Below are positions 1 through 8,662 of a DNA stretch of 30,277 nt, in pieces. The stretch comes from Chara braunii (lineage: Eukaryota > Streptophyta > Charophyceae > Charales > Characeae). Within the stretch, counting starts at the first letter, position 1, and every line of letters begins with the position of its first letter. A program made the translations under genes and the position numbers. The stretch covers positions 3,628,361 to 3,658,637 of the forward strand of contig BFEA01000082.1 in NCBI GenBank assembly GCA_003427395.1, read 5' to 3'. Under the pieces are notes generated by a model, which saw nothing but the letters and a program-made list of their open reading frames with translations, had not been told where the DNA came from and searched no databases.

Positions 1-61
<61 letters not shown>
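1..61. repeat. (CT)n microsatellite
   Basis: Uninterrupted CT dinucleotides run from the first base of the window to position 61, so the true left edge is outside. It is complementary to the (GA)n tracts near 1010-1223. Confidence 0.97.
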
Positions 62-63
<2 letters not shown>

Positions 64-1007
64 TTCTTTTTTATTTCTTCCCTACCCGTTCGATTTTTCA
101 CTTTCCGTTCTGCATTGCCGCCTCCCTTCCGCCTACTCGATTCCATCTTTCGATTTGTGCCCTCCATCCCCCCCCTCCCGCCGATATTCCCCCCATCAAT
201 CCGCTTTTCCCCATCCTCCTCTCTCCTTCTCTCCCATGCCTGTCGCTTCTCTCTTCCCGTCTTTCTCCGTTGAAATCCTCTTCGACTTCCTTCTCCGACA
301 CTCGATTCTTTGTCTCTCGCTCTTTCTCTCTCTTCATGCTCTTTCTCTCTTCATCCCTCCCCTCCATCACCTGCATATCCACTTTCACCATGTCACCCCC
401 GCGATACGCCCTTCGTCATTCCCCTGCTCTTCTCTTTTTTTTTTTTTTTTTTTTTTTCCCCTTTTAACCTATTCCCCTCCCTCCGCGCCGAGCCCCTCTT
501 CCTGCCTTCCAACCTGTTCTTCTCCACCTTGTCGGGATCCCGCTCCACTACCGGCACTCGTTACCTTCATTGGCTGACATCTGACCTTCTCCTCCTCTCG
601 ATCCCACACCCACCCCTCCCAGTCCGTGCAGCACAGCCCCTTCTTCACAAATTGGGTGCCCGATGTACATCCTCCTCCTCCTCCTCTCATTTTCTTTAAA
701 ATCCTACTCGACGTCTTTCCCCTACATAACCTACTTCATGCCCGCAAGCTTTTACCTTCCATGGTTCATTTCATTCTATCGCAGTGACTTTCTTTCTCCT
801 TCCTCCGTCGCGGCATCCCATCCTGACGGACCAGATCCCGACACCTCTCATCCTCCTGACCCCGCATCCAGACCCCTCCCCCCCTTTCGTCCTCCTGCTA
901 CGTCCAGTTCCCCTCAAGATATCGATGACGACCTTCTTCTCTCACAGTTCCACCCCTTCGGTTTCGGACCGAGAAAGGGATTTCTCCACCCCTTCACGCA
1001 CAACACC

Positions 1008-1009
<2 letters not shown>
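62..1009. other. Pyrimidine-rich low-complexity DNA, no gene
   Basis: The plus strand is strongly C+T biased, with a T23 run at 435-457. Open frames on both strands here translate to Ser/Pro/Leu/Phe or Arg/Glu/Gly low-complexity strings, which the base composition explains. I see no domain and no codon pattern typical of a gene. Confidence 0.75.
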
Positions 1010-1058
<49 letters not shown>

Positions 1059-1066
1059 GGAAGGGG

Positions 1067-1120
<54 letters not shown>

Positions 1121-1159
1121 AGGAGGGAGAGAAGAAAGGACGGAAGGAGGGATGGGAGG

Positions 1160-1223
<64 letters not shown>
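1010..1223. repeat. Three (GA)n tracts in a purine-rich block
   Basis: Alternating GA tracts lie at 1010-1055, 1069-1115 and 1163-1223, separated by short G/A-rich spacers. Such mirror-repeat purine tracts can adopt triplex DNA (known of the sequence class). They also create a spurious Arg-Glu-repeat reading frame. Confidence 0.97.
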
Positions 1224-1225
<2 letters not shown>

Positions 1226-1450
1226 CACCGCGGTGCGATGCCGACCCCGCCTATTTCCTTTGGCGCAGGGGGAGGGAGTGCTGAAACGAAGAAAAATTGC
1301 CTACGGCATTTTGGCGCGTCGAAACATACGCGCGTGAACATGGTCATCGTTCGAATTTGGCCGCCCCCTGCCAACGGCCCTACCTAGCTCAGTTGCTACA
1401 CATGGACTGCCGAAATAGAGGGCCTGGCTGCACTACACCACACTACACTA

Positions 1451-1537
1451 CATGCATTTGGACGCTTTCTGGAGATGGTACATTCACAATGTCGGAGCCG
1501 TCCGAGTGAACCTGATCCAGAAAGCGTCCAATCCATG
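1451..1537. mobile_element. Small TA-flanked MITE-like inverted-repeat element
   Basis: The arms CATGCATTTGGACGCTTTCT... and ...GAAAGCGTCCAATCCATG form a near-perfect inverted repeat of about 23-24 bp, with a perfect 14-bp core (1460-1473 against 1516-1529) and a spacer of about 42 bp. TA lies directly outside both arms (1449-1450, 1538-1539). That is the expected target duplication of a Tc1/mariner-type (Stowaway-like) MITE. There is no coding capacity. The superfamily is inferred only from the TA flank. Confidence 0.6.
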
Positions 1538-1540
1538 TAG

Positions 1541-1592
1541 AGTGGGTGTAGCTGCGCGATGCCCACAACACCAAGTTCGAATCCAGATGGCA
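1541..1592 (+). other. tRNA-like segment with B-box
   Basis: AGTTCGAATCC at about 1573-1583 fits the RNA polymerase III B-box, and GTGTAGCTGCGCG about 25 bases upstream resembles an A-box. A second A-box-like TAGCTCAGTTG lies at 1386, on the other side of the MITE. The segment is too short and too poorly paired to be a functional tRNA; a SINE head or tRNA relic is more likely. Confidence 0.3.
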
Positions 1593-1902
1593 TTATATGA
1601 ACAAGAACTTCAAATAATTCCGAGTTACCTGGGCCCAGTTCCAGCCAGGAAGCTGGGCCCTGGGCCTTACCCGGTTTCTTTTTGTCGTTTTGTGCAGCTC
1701 TGCGCTTCTGGTGGAGTCCAATTAAATTTTGGGGTTCCGTCCGAACTTCATGGAAAGGGTCCGGTCGCCAACAGGTCAAAGACCGGTAGCTGAAGCGGTC
1801 GCTGCAATGACTGGCAGTAGGTCGTGCAGGTCGTGGCAGTGTTGTGGCGGTCGTAGTCCGCTTCCTTTTTGGGATGAAGGGCGGATGAAATCGGAGGGGG
1901 GT
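1593..1902. other. No gene seen; one GC-rich hairpin
   Basis: The only structure found is a stem-loop, GGGCCCAG at 1631-1638 with CTGGGCCC at 1653-1660. The open frames across it have no recognisable domain. Confidence 0.5.
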
Positions 1903-1948
1903 GTCTGTTCTTCTCTCAAATACCTATGGCCTTTCGCTGCCTACCTAC

Positions 1949-2043
1949 TGTAGAAGAACATACTGTATGAGACACCCCCTGCAATGACATGGGGTGTAGA
2001 AGAACATACTGTAGAGGGATTCATGACTACAGTATGTTCTTCT
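1949..2043. repeat. Rearranged SINE-tail repeats (two direct, one inverted)
   Basis: The 19-mer TGTAGAAGAACATACTGTA occurs at 1949-1967 and 1995-2013. Its inverted counterpart TACAGTATGTTCTTCT is at 2028-2043. This motif is the tail of the SINE-like repeat that follows, and a truncated second copy of the same tail region (TTCTTCTCTCAAATACC...) lies at about 1908-1948. The region looks like nested or foldback tail fragments. Confidence 0.7.
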
Positions 2044-2491
2044 CTCAAATACTTATGGCCTTTCACTGCCTACCTACCACTACTCCTAAGGCTATATAGA
2101 GGGTACCCCTGCAAGCATAGGTGCCTCACAAACTTGGATTCATGTTGCCCCCTGCCCTAACAGTGGTAGTCAGGGAGTAGGGTGGGGCCGCCGGTTGGGG
2201 TCTAGCTAACGTAAAGACGGAGAATTTTTCCATTAGCTGCACCTCCCTTTTCATCATCCCCCAAACCCCATTGCATAGCAGCACCGTATAAGGCCAACAC
2301 TCTCCCAAACACCACACAACCCACTCACACCTACACCTGTGTTGGGCAAAGACCCTACTCATACCGACCAGAGGTATCAAGCGGACTATCACAGCTGGTT
2401 GGCACTAAGTGTGCCAGAGGCGGTCATGGGGCTCGAAACCACAACCTCCTGAATGCCACTGGCATGCCTAACCAACGGAGATAGGCCACTG
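2034..2491 (-). mobile_element. SINE-like repeat copy A with tRNA-like head
   Basis: Read on the minus strand, this copy starts with a tRNA-like head (2428-2491), continues through a body of about 390 bp and ends in TTTGAGAGAAGAACATA. The body aligns with copies at 2593-2880, 8033-8189, 10971-11440 and, in the opposite orientation, 22226-22880. Shared landmarks on the plus strand are CTTTCACTGCCTACCTACC, CTCCTAAGGCTATATAGAGG, CCCCTGCAAGCATAGG and TTTTCCATTAGCTGC. A tRNA head on a non-coding dispersed body is the definition of a SINE; I did not see clean target duplications. Confidence 0.75.
2428..2491 (-). other. tRNA-derived head of SINE-like copy A
   Basis: On the minus strand GCCTATCTCCGTTGGTTAGGC forms a D-arm-like hairpin covering the A-box, and GTGGTTTCGAGCCCC carries the B-box 34 bases later. 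The copy at 22226-22294 has the same D-arm (GCCTA...TAGGC) and the same spacing to GCATT and the B-box, so the head is shared by the family. The anticodon arm is not well formed, so I do not assign an amino acid. Confidence 0.65.
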
Positions 2492-2571
2492 GATGGGTTG
2501 TCTGTTCTTTCATTTCCTTCTTTTCTTTTCATTTCTTTCTTCTTTTCTTTTCTTTTCTTTCATCTTTTCTG

Positions 2572-2880
2572 TTTTTTTTTTTTTTTTTTTTTAACTACAC
2601 TATGTTCTTCTCTCAAATTCTTTTTCGCCTTTCACTACCTTCCTACCACTACTCCTAAGACTATATAGAGGGGACCCCTGCAAGCATAGGGCCTCACAAA
2701 CCAGGTAATTCATGTTGCCCCCCGGGGACCCCTGCAAGCATAGGGCCTCACAAACCAGGTAATTCATGTTGCCCCCCGCCCCAACAGCGGTAGTCAGAGA
2801 TGGGGTGGGGCCGCCGGTGGGGGTCCGGCTAACACAAAGACCGAGCATTTTTCCAGTAGCTGCGCCCCTTTGTGCTGTTC
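2572..2880 (-). mobile_element. SINE-like repeat copy B with poly(A) tail, 5'-truncated
   Basis: On the minus strand this copy has the body landmarks of copy A. It ends in GAGAGAAGAACATAGTGTAG followed by A21 (plus-strand T21 at 2572-2592), consistent with a retroposed tail. Homology to the family stops near 2880, so the tRNA head is missing. An internal 54-bp duplication is listed separately. Confidence 0.7.
2670..2777. repeat. Perfect 54-bp tandem duplication inside copy B
   Basis: The 54-bp unit at 2670-2723 (starting GGGGACCCCTGCAAGC, ending ATGTTGCCCCCC) is repeated without a mismatch at 2724-2777. Copy A has this segment only once, so the duplication happened in copy B and is recent. 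Confidence 0.95.
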
Positions 2881-3299
2881 TTTTTTCCCCAAAAGACAAA
2901 ATGATTGCAAGTCGGGAACCGGGCCCGGTGTCGGGGCAGAAACCCAAACGGTATCTGCTGGGTATTTCGGACACTGTCTGACCTTTCTTTGAATTGAGGG
3001 TATTGATGGGACATGCATTTGTCAAAGGTTTATTCGAACCAACCCTAGGACCGAGAGGCTAAAACTTTTTGAACCTAAGTCCAAACGCTTGCGGCATCCG
3101 GAAATGACAGCGAAAACTGGTGGTGTGGCCGGCTCCTCGCCATGTATGGTAAGGCCGCAGCGATGTACGGTAGTGGGAAGCTTGGAATGATAAATTTAAA
3201 ACCTATCCTACTTAGCAGCCGTGCGATTCAGATCCTAAGGGGTTAACAAAAACCACCGCGTGAGGGTGCGCGACTAACGTAAGGGTTGGGCCGTGTAAG
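2881..3299. other. No feature recognised
   Basis: Mixed-composition DNA. I see no gene-like frame, no tRNA-like pair of boxes and no match to the repeat families elsewhere in the window. Confidence 0.4.
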
Positions 3300-3555
3300 T
3301 TGAAGCTGAGCCGAAAAGGCGCGGCCCTGTTGAGGCCGCGATCCAGCTAATCGAGGAAAAAGACTGCGTCATGCCTTGGTATTTCGTCGATGTCGTGCAC
3401 GAGCCGGCTGCAGATGGTGGAGGTCATGTGCTTGACCGTGGGTCCAGTGGCTTTCGACAGGGCAACGTGGCCTGCCAGTGGGTTCGGGCCTTTGAGCCTG
3501 CTGACCGCGAAGCTGGGGGCCAGTTGGCCGCAACTCTGCTGCCGCCACGGTAGGA
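3300..3555. other. Possible coding relic (GC-rich, open on both strands)
   Basis: The block is GC-rich relative to its surroundings and open on both strands. On the plus strand a stop-free frame of about 84 codons ends at the TAG at 3551-3553 (it includes PWYFVDVVHEP). On the minus strand a frame of about 64 codons, containing GPTVKHMTSTICSRLVHDID, ends at TAG near 3341-3350 and looks slightly more protein-like. Neither has an obvious start and I recognise no domain. It may be an exon or retroelement fragment, or simply a GC-rich repeat. Confidence 0.25.
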
Positions 3556-3625
3556 GCTAGCCTAATAGGTACTAGCATTTGATTCTCACCCTGCAGATAC
3601 GGGGATCAAATCCGACCAGCCCCAA
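3551..3625 (+). other. tRNA-like segment, resembles tRNA-Glu
   Basis: TAGCCTAATAGGT fits the A-box and GGATCAAATCC fits the B-box. Between them, GATTCTCACCC resembles the anticodon region of eukaryotic tRNA-Glu(CTC). The D-arm is GCTAG...CTAGC. Acceptor and T stems are weak, and ATTTGAT pairs instead with ATCAAAT across the anticodon arm. It is more likely a tRNA-derived repeat head than a working gene, and it opens the stem-loop array that follows. Confidence 0.4.
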
Positions 3626-3887
3626 TGAATTGGCTCCATTTTGGAGCAACCTTGCTAACAGGAAAATCTGGCGCCGTTAATTTCGACCGCGAGATCTTGG
3701 GATCAAGCGGTCGAGATCGGCCACGTGCCGAAACGATACTCATGACCCTTGTGCAAGGCTCACGAAATGCCCTGCCTCGTGGCAGGTCAAAGCTGCAGTA
3801 GGAGAAAAATCTCTGCTTCAATTTGGATTCGACCTTGAATCTGCATTTCAATAAGATAAGGTGGCTTGGGGCACCAGGATTGTGCCC
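3556..3887. other. Stem-loop array I (about eight consecutive hairpins)
   Basis: Stems seen in order: 3556-3560/3572-3576; 3577-3583/3605-3611 with inner CCC/GGG; GCTCCA/TGGAGC 3633-3647; TCGACCGC/GCGGTCGA 3683-3690/3707-3714 with nested GATC/GATC; TCGGC/GCCGA 3717-3731; CCTTG/CAAGG 3747-3758; CCTGCC/GGCAGG 3771-3786; GATTC/GAATC 3826-3841; GGGCAC/GTGCCC 3869-3887. Loops are mostly 2-7 bases and stem sequences are unrelated. There is no open frame of note. A T-rich stretch (about 3927-3977) separates it from array II. Confidence 0.65.
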
Positions 3888-3989
3888 TACCTCATTAGCA
3901 GGGACAAAGGTGACGAGTGGGGGAGGTTTTTCTTTTTTTTTCGTTCTTTTCTTTTATTAAGTTTATTTTATTTTTTGGTTATCTTACAT

Positions 3990-4619
3990 CGTTTTTCCTC
4001 TGTTGAGGAAAAACGAGGCTGCGAGAAAGCAGCAAAGAGAGAGAGGAAGGTTTGGTGGGCTTGGGATTTGAACCTAGGACTCGTGGCTTGAAAACGATAA
4101 GCTTGCCTTGCCTCAGACATGTCTCAGGTAGGGCCAAAAAGAAAAGAAAGAAAAAAAAAAAAAAAAAGACAAAGGTGTAGTTTTATTCCTCTTGTTTGTA
4201 TGCGCATGACCATTGTCGGGGTTAGGTTCTCAAGTGGTTTGCTGCGTTTTGAACAGCAAACCAAGGGAGATGACTCTGAATGTGGCCAGGCTTAGGAAAA
4301 GGTGCATTGTTGAGGATGGGCCTCAACAATAGCAGAATAACAAGGGAAGGCGTTAGGTACAGCCTCCACTTGGTGCACTTGCATCAGGAAAAGAGCCAAG
4401 TCCCTTTCCTAATGGATGGACTTGGCCTTTTGGACTATGTAGGGCAAGTAGGTGCCCTTGATATCACTTTGAGATCAAGGGTCCAACCTCAGCCCGAATT
4501 TTTGGGTAAGGGCTCAGGCTGCTACCACTACTTTTCACAACTATAAAAGCAGCCCATTGCCCTCAAATGCCTCAAAGTCGTGAGGCAGTGATGCTGCTCA
4601 TTTGCTTGAGAGACAAATG
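3990..4619. other. Stem-loop array II (at least eleven hairpins)
   Basis: Perfect stems: 11 bp 3990-4000/4005-4015; GCTGC/GCAGC 4018-4033; near-palindrome 4111-4128; 9 bp 4236-4244/4254-4262; 10 bp 4306-4315/4321-4330; 9 bp 4395-4403/4418-4426, extended by 5 bp past a one-base bulge; GGGCA/TGCCC 4442-4457; 8 bp 4455-4462/4474-4481; AGCCC/GGGCT 4491-4514; 7 bp 4517-4523/4548-4554; 6 bp 4569-4586; 6 bp 4599-4619. Each hairpin has its own sequence, so this is not a repeated palindrome. An A-rich stretch at 4138-4168 splits the array. Confidence 0.7.
4062..4130 (-). other. tRNA-like segment (B-box) between hairpins
   Basis: On the minus strand CCTAGGTTCAAATCCC (4063-4078) fits the B-box, and the preceding GCTTATCG...CAAGC could form an anticodon-like arm. 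The A-box is poor. It is probably a tRNA-derived relic embedded in stem-loop array II. Confidence 0.35.
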
Positions 4620-4684
4620 TTACATCCGCTGAGGGGAGAGGTTGCTAGTGAGTGGAGAGGAAGAAGATGATGAAGGAGGTTGTG

Positions 4685-4950
4685 GTGGTCTGCAAGTGAA
4701 GGGGAAGGAGATGGTGGTCTTCATGGCGAAGTGAAGTAAGGGGGAGGCGTTGCTGGAGTCCATTGTGGTCTGCATGGTGGAGTGAGGGGGAGGTGTTGCC
4801 CAACTCCATGGTGGTCTGCATAGTGGAGTGAAGGGAGGGTGCTGCCCAACTCCATGGTGGCTTGCATAATGGAGTGAGGGGAAGGTGTTGTCCAACTGCA
4901 TGGTGGACTGCATGGCGAAAGGGGGGAAGTGCTGCCAAAACTTTGCGTGA
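4685..4950. repeat. 46-bp minisatellite
   Basis: Units marked by GTGG(T/A/C)CTGCA start at 4765, 4811, 4857 and 4903, an exact 46-bp period, with looser units at 4714 and 4685. Unit features are CTCCATGGTGG, GTGGAGTGAGGGG and GGTGTTG(C/T)CCAAC. Because 46 is not a multiple of three, all three minus-strand frames stay open and read similar His/Pro/Ser/Thr-rich repeats. These are a consequence of the repeat, not genes. Confidence 0.92.
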
Positions 4951-6224
4951 TCGACATGGTGTGTGGAGGTATTGGTGAGGATTGCTATGATGGATGCATA
5001 GGTGATCGCCAAGCAAGTGGGAGAGAGGGAGATGATGGGAGAAGTATGCAGGCGTGTACTACTTGGGAAGAAAAACACGGGTGTGTTCTAATTGAGGGGG
5101 AGGTGAAAGGAAGGTTTTTGGCCAACCATTGTTGACCAAGTTGAAGACCAGAAAGAGGAGATTTTGATAAAAGTGGACGAGACTGATGGCAGTCATAGCC
5201 AAGGGCTTGCAAGTGTGCGACACCAGAAAATTGGAAAATGAAAGGGATGAGTCGAGGTTGAAAGTGGTGGTGGAAGAAGGATACTCTGCGACCATAGCCG
5301 GGTATTTGACTACCATAGCTAGACGTCGGCAGCCATAGCCATAAGCTTCGTGGCCGAACACTTGTGGCGTCGGCGGCCATAGCTGCGAAAAGGGAGTTGT
5401 GGATTGTTGTGCAGTCAGGTGGTGGAAATTTGTTGTTGCAGTGGAAGTTGCAACGCAAGTTAGAGGTATGGCCGACGACTATAGTTGATAGGCTTTGGTG
5501 GTCATAGTTGGTAAGCTTGACAACCATAGCCGGAGGAGGAAGACGGTATTGTTCGTGATCGGTGCGAAGGAAGTGGTGTCGTTTCAACTTCACTTACTGA
5601 AGGTCGGCGAGCGACTCAGGTTTCTCATTCTCCTTCACTCTGTTTGCCCCCATACTTTGCATGACCCTTCAAGTTCACTTTTTGTCTGGACGTTCGAAAG
5701 GAAAGAGAAAGGGTAGTGAGGGTGGTGTGTCACCGTGGTTGTGGGATATCAATGGAAAACCTGACTGCATGTGAGGATTGTTTTTTTTCTCATTTTCTTC
5801 TTTGGAATTGTGATGACTATGGTGTGTGCAGGAATGTAAAAAAAAGGATGCATGCTTGGAGGGGAAATAAAAGTACATGGTTTGGATGAGTTATTATTTT
5901 CTCTCCCTAAACTTCATCTAATGCGCAATGGATTGAATTAAAAAGGAATTAGAGAGGCAGGAAAAGGAAGATGGAATTACGAAAGGAAGACGAAAAGCTT
6001 CAATGCATGTCGTCTTTACCCCTACGGCACCCATTCTATCCCGAAAGTCTATCTTCTTTCAAATCCCTCGTCCTCTTTTTTCCTCTTTTTCGTATAAAGT
6101 CCCTGATTGTACGGGAGGTAGGGACGGGCGGTTTCGCTTTGGGTTTGATCGCCCCCTCTCTCTAGGAAGCATCCAATGCGGGGGCTTGTATGCTTTAGAA
6201 GTCGGTTTTGTTATCGACTTCGAG
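4951..6224. other. No gene; interspersed CCATAG-type motif 5180-5530
   Basis: Between 5180 and 5530 the motif (C/A)CATAG(C/T) recurs about eight times at irregular spacing, with GTCGGC-like words between. On the minus strand this reads as recurring GGCTATGG and explains the longest open frame in the area (202 codons, 4985-5593). I recognise no domain there. The remainder to 6224 is unremarkable, mildly AT-rich DNA. Confidence 0.5.
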
Positions 6225-6390
6225 TGAACCCGATTCGTCGAGGGTGGTACTTTGCGGACTCGGTGGTGATGACCCAACCCCTGAGATCCGAGTCTTGTGT
6301 CAGTGCTCAGGCGAGGGGACAAAGTATCCACAGACCACTTCCTAGAGGGTTGGGTGTGTGATGGCCTAGGCATGAGGGGGTTGACATTGG
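6225..6390 (+). repeat. Element X, outer segment, left copy
   Basis: The segment from GGGTGGTACTTTGCGG through AGATCCGAGTCTTGTG to TTCCTAGAGGG aligns with the reverse complement of 12330-12600. In both copies it lies on the outer side of the longer repeat (7020-7990 and 11485-12300). A linking piece (TTCAAGTAATGCACCTGATCAAGAA, about 6612-6636) also matches the right copy, so the left copy has been opened by insertions. Both copies share a short open frame with YFADSV, but half of the base differences change the amino acid, so coding is not supported. Confidence 0.65.
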
Positions 6391-7019
6391 TTACCCTGGT
6401 GGCTGCATTTAGGAGCCACAACTTTAGTTGGACCGACGCCAAAAGAAGCCCGGTCCATAGGGTTACTGGAACAAAATGAACGCTCGTAGGTGCCACTTGC
6501 ACAGATGAGTTCGCACCACAAGAAGTGTGGACTGCAACATTTGTTGTGTAATGATGATGATTGTGACAGAGTGTCAAATGACCATATAGCATTCTTGTCG
6601 GACATGCCACACTTCAAGTAATGCACCTGATCAAGAACCTCACCCCATTTATAAAAAAAAAAAACAAAGGGTCATTTTAACAATACTTCACACCAACCTG
6701 TAGAGTGCACTTCTTACTAACTTATTGTAAAAAAATAAATAAATAAATAAATAAAATTAAAAACATATAAAACAGTAAGGCAAAAGTGCACTTTCATAAG
6801 ATTTTACCAACATTTCACTTTGTCGATTTTCACCATTTTCACCGCTGCCCAAAACAAGCAGCTCCAAAAACCCAACAAACACCAAACTTGACACATACAT
6901 GCTTTGACCAAAAACAAAACAGGGCAAAAAAAAAAAAAAAAAAAAAAAAAATCCTCGCTACACTTTTCATGGATGTGAAAGTTACCCTAGGGGTGAAAAG
7001 TGGGGGTACCTGTTAACCA
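6391..7019. other. Spacer with A-rich tracts; probable insertions in element X
   Basis: Contains (AAAT)n at about 6729-6756, A26 at 6926-6951 and a 9-bp stem CACTTTTCA/TGAAAAGTG (6961-6969/6994-7002). Most of it has no counterpart in the right-hand copy of element X, so it is inferred to be later insertions. The A26 could be a retroposon tail. Confidence 0.45.
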
Positions 7020-7990
7020 TTTGTGTGTCATCCACGAAGATTATAAATGTACGAAGCCGGGGGTGTGAGTGATTAGTCTTAGGTCAATGGTAGGTAGGTT
7101 GAAATGGATAACTTTAGCAGCGCGTCTCATCAAGTCAAAACTGAGGCAGTCCGACTACCTTGCCGGTTGCACCTAGGTTATTCTCCAAGCCAACTCTCCG
7201 TTGACGATTAGTATAGTACTTTATTTAGAGTTCGACCTAAGGTAGTCGATTTTATTTCGATCTTGTTTTATTGGTTTTATCATCTTCTGCTCGGTTCTTT
7301 TGATTTATTATTTCAATTCATGTTGACTTTTATGTATGTTTTTATTGAGTACGGTCGATTTGTTTCGTTGTAGTTATATTCGATCGTTGTAAATATATTT
7401 TTCGAGTTATATGGCTAAGAAACTAGGATCGAGTTTGTGAGTCTCACACTTATTTGAGACTGTCCTAGTCGACTTGCACAGGCTTCGTACTTAGGAAATC
7501 AATGTCATAGGGAATGAGCAACGTTCGGGTCTAGTCGGCGTTTTAACCAAGCGTACCTATATTGCGGCAAATGAGCAAATGTCATCGACTGACCTACCTC
7601 TGCAATTGATTATAAAAGTTTTCGTACGCGGGTCAGTAGCTCGGTAGGGATATACCTCTAAGAGTGGTAACAACCCCATAAGGAAGGCAAGTTGTGCCCC
7701 GCGAAAACCTATCCTGTCGTAGGGGACTGCGGGAAATATGGTCGTCGCACCCGGCTAGAGTGGTGAGAGGCCAGCGTCGCCACGTCCATCTCGGCGGTTC
7801 ACGAGATTGCTTTGACGTTGTCTCCAAGTTGTCTCTTGTTTGACTTTCTTTTAACTTCTGTGTGACACGACCAGAAGGCTCTCGCCTTTTGTGAAAAACG
7901 AGGCAGCCGATGCGCTCGACACAAACGCCTCATATATCTCATACCGCAACCATATGGAGTTGAACGAGATACTCCTAGCTAAACTCAGCC
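7020..7990 (+). repeat. Element X, main body, left copy
   Basis: Aligns with the reverse complement of 11485-12300 over most of its length. Landmarks: TGTCATCCACGAAGA, CTCATCAAGTCAAAACTGAGGC, GTCCGACTACCTTG, GACTGTCCTAGTCGACTTG, GTACGCGGGTCAGTAGCTC, CCCCTACGACAGGATAGG (its complement is in this copy) and TTGTGAAAAACGAGG. The GC-rich core (about 7630-7900) is also present at 23215-23540. The copies differ at many positions, so they are old. No conserved open frame: one minus-strand frame is open here and in the third copy but has a TGA in the second. Confidence 0.75.
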
Positions 7991-8032
7991 CCGACCCTTT
8001 TTGTTGTTTTCTGCGATCCTTTTTTTTCTTTC

Positions 8033-8189
8033 TCTCATATTCGACTTTCACTACATACCAGTACTTCTAATGTCATATAGGGGACCCTTGCAAGCATTGC
8101 TACTTTCCACTACCTACCTACCAGTACACCTGAGGCTAAACAAGGGACCCTTCACTACCTTTCAATTAAGGGGTTGTATTTGTTTTCCG
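8033..8189 (-). mobile_element. SINE-like repeat copy C, fragment
   Basis: Contains family words (CTTTCACTAC, ACCTACCTACCAGTA, GGGACCCTTGCAAGCAT, AAGGGGTTGTATTTGTTTTCC), partly duplicated within the copy. Homology stops abruptly where T25 and an N begin, before the head, so the truncation coincides with an assembly gap. Confidence 0.6.
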
Positions 8190-8215
8190 TTTTTTTTTTT
8201 TTTTTTTTTTTTTTN
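8190..8215. other. T25 run ending in an ambiguous base (assembly gap)
   Basis: T25 at 8190-8214 is followed by the only N in the window, at 8215. The next base begins the block duplicated at 17350. In that second copy the same block is preceded by a 61-bp GC-rich segment and T40, which suggests the gap was bridged through poly(T). Confidence 0.95.
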
Positions 8216-8499
8216 TCCCATTTCTCTCTCACCCTCTCCACTCAACTTCCACAGTTCCTCCATGTGTGTGTCGTGAGCTGCGAGGTTCAAGATCTCGCGG
8301 TCACGAATATTTGTGTTTTCTGAGTGAGGAGCTAAACATGCTCCCACATAACCTGAAAAGGTTGTTCTTCTGCTTTTTGTTCCTACGAGGTTGTTGCCTC
8401 GTTTTCGCTTTGTTTCATTTTTTTTGTTATAGGATGCCGGTAGCATAAGCCAACGGCTACAATAATCATTACCACGCCTTGCTGGCGCCTTCTCCCTTC

Positions 8500-8545
8500 C
8501 CTTCCAATGAGCGGATCTGAGTTCGATTCCCGTCGGGGAATCGAA
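8500..8545 (+). other. B-box-like segment folded into a 10-bp hairpin
   Basis: GAGTTCGATTCCCGTC fits the B-box/T-arm consensus, but its bases also pair with the following GGGAATCGAA as a perfect 10-bp stem with a four-base loop. An A-box candidate upstream (TAGCATAAGCCAACGG, about 8442) is weak. A copy is at 17634-17679. Confidence 0.35.
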
Positions 8546-8610
8546 AAAACACTGGGTCATTTTTCGATTTATGCATGTCATTTTTTGCGCAGGGGTCATG
8601 CTGTATCTGT

Positions 8611-8662
8611 GCGGTCGTTTTCGGTCGTGAGATATGTCGATCTCACAACCGAAAATGACCGC
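8611..8662. other. 23-bp stem, 6-base loop hairpin
   Basis: The arms 8611-8633 and 8640-8662 (GCGGTCGTTTTCGG... against ...CCGAAAATGACCGC) pair over 23 positions, with one G-T wobble and one C-A mismatch around the loop ATGTCG. Both defects are single transitions at CpG/TpG positions, as expected from methyl-cytosine deamination of a once-perfect inverted repeat. A copy lies at 17745-17796. Confidence 0.85.

Noticed and set aside
663-1337. 224-codon plus-strand open frame
   Set aside because: Its centre is Arg-Glu repeats from the (GA)n tracts and the rest is Ser/Pro low complexity. No domain.
4985-5593. 202-codon minus-strand frame, the longest apart from microsatellite frames
   Set aside because: Composition follows the recurring CCATAG-type motif. 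No recognisable domain, and overlapping frames look alike.
7633-7827. Minus-strand frame shared with 23229-23414 (MET.SKQS…RGTT), a possible conserved small protein
   Set aside because: The third copy (11590-11760) has an in-frame TGA, and the similarity is explained by DNA-level conservation of element X.
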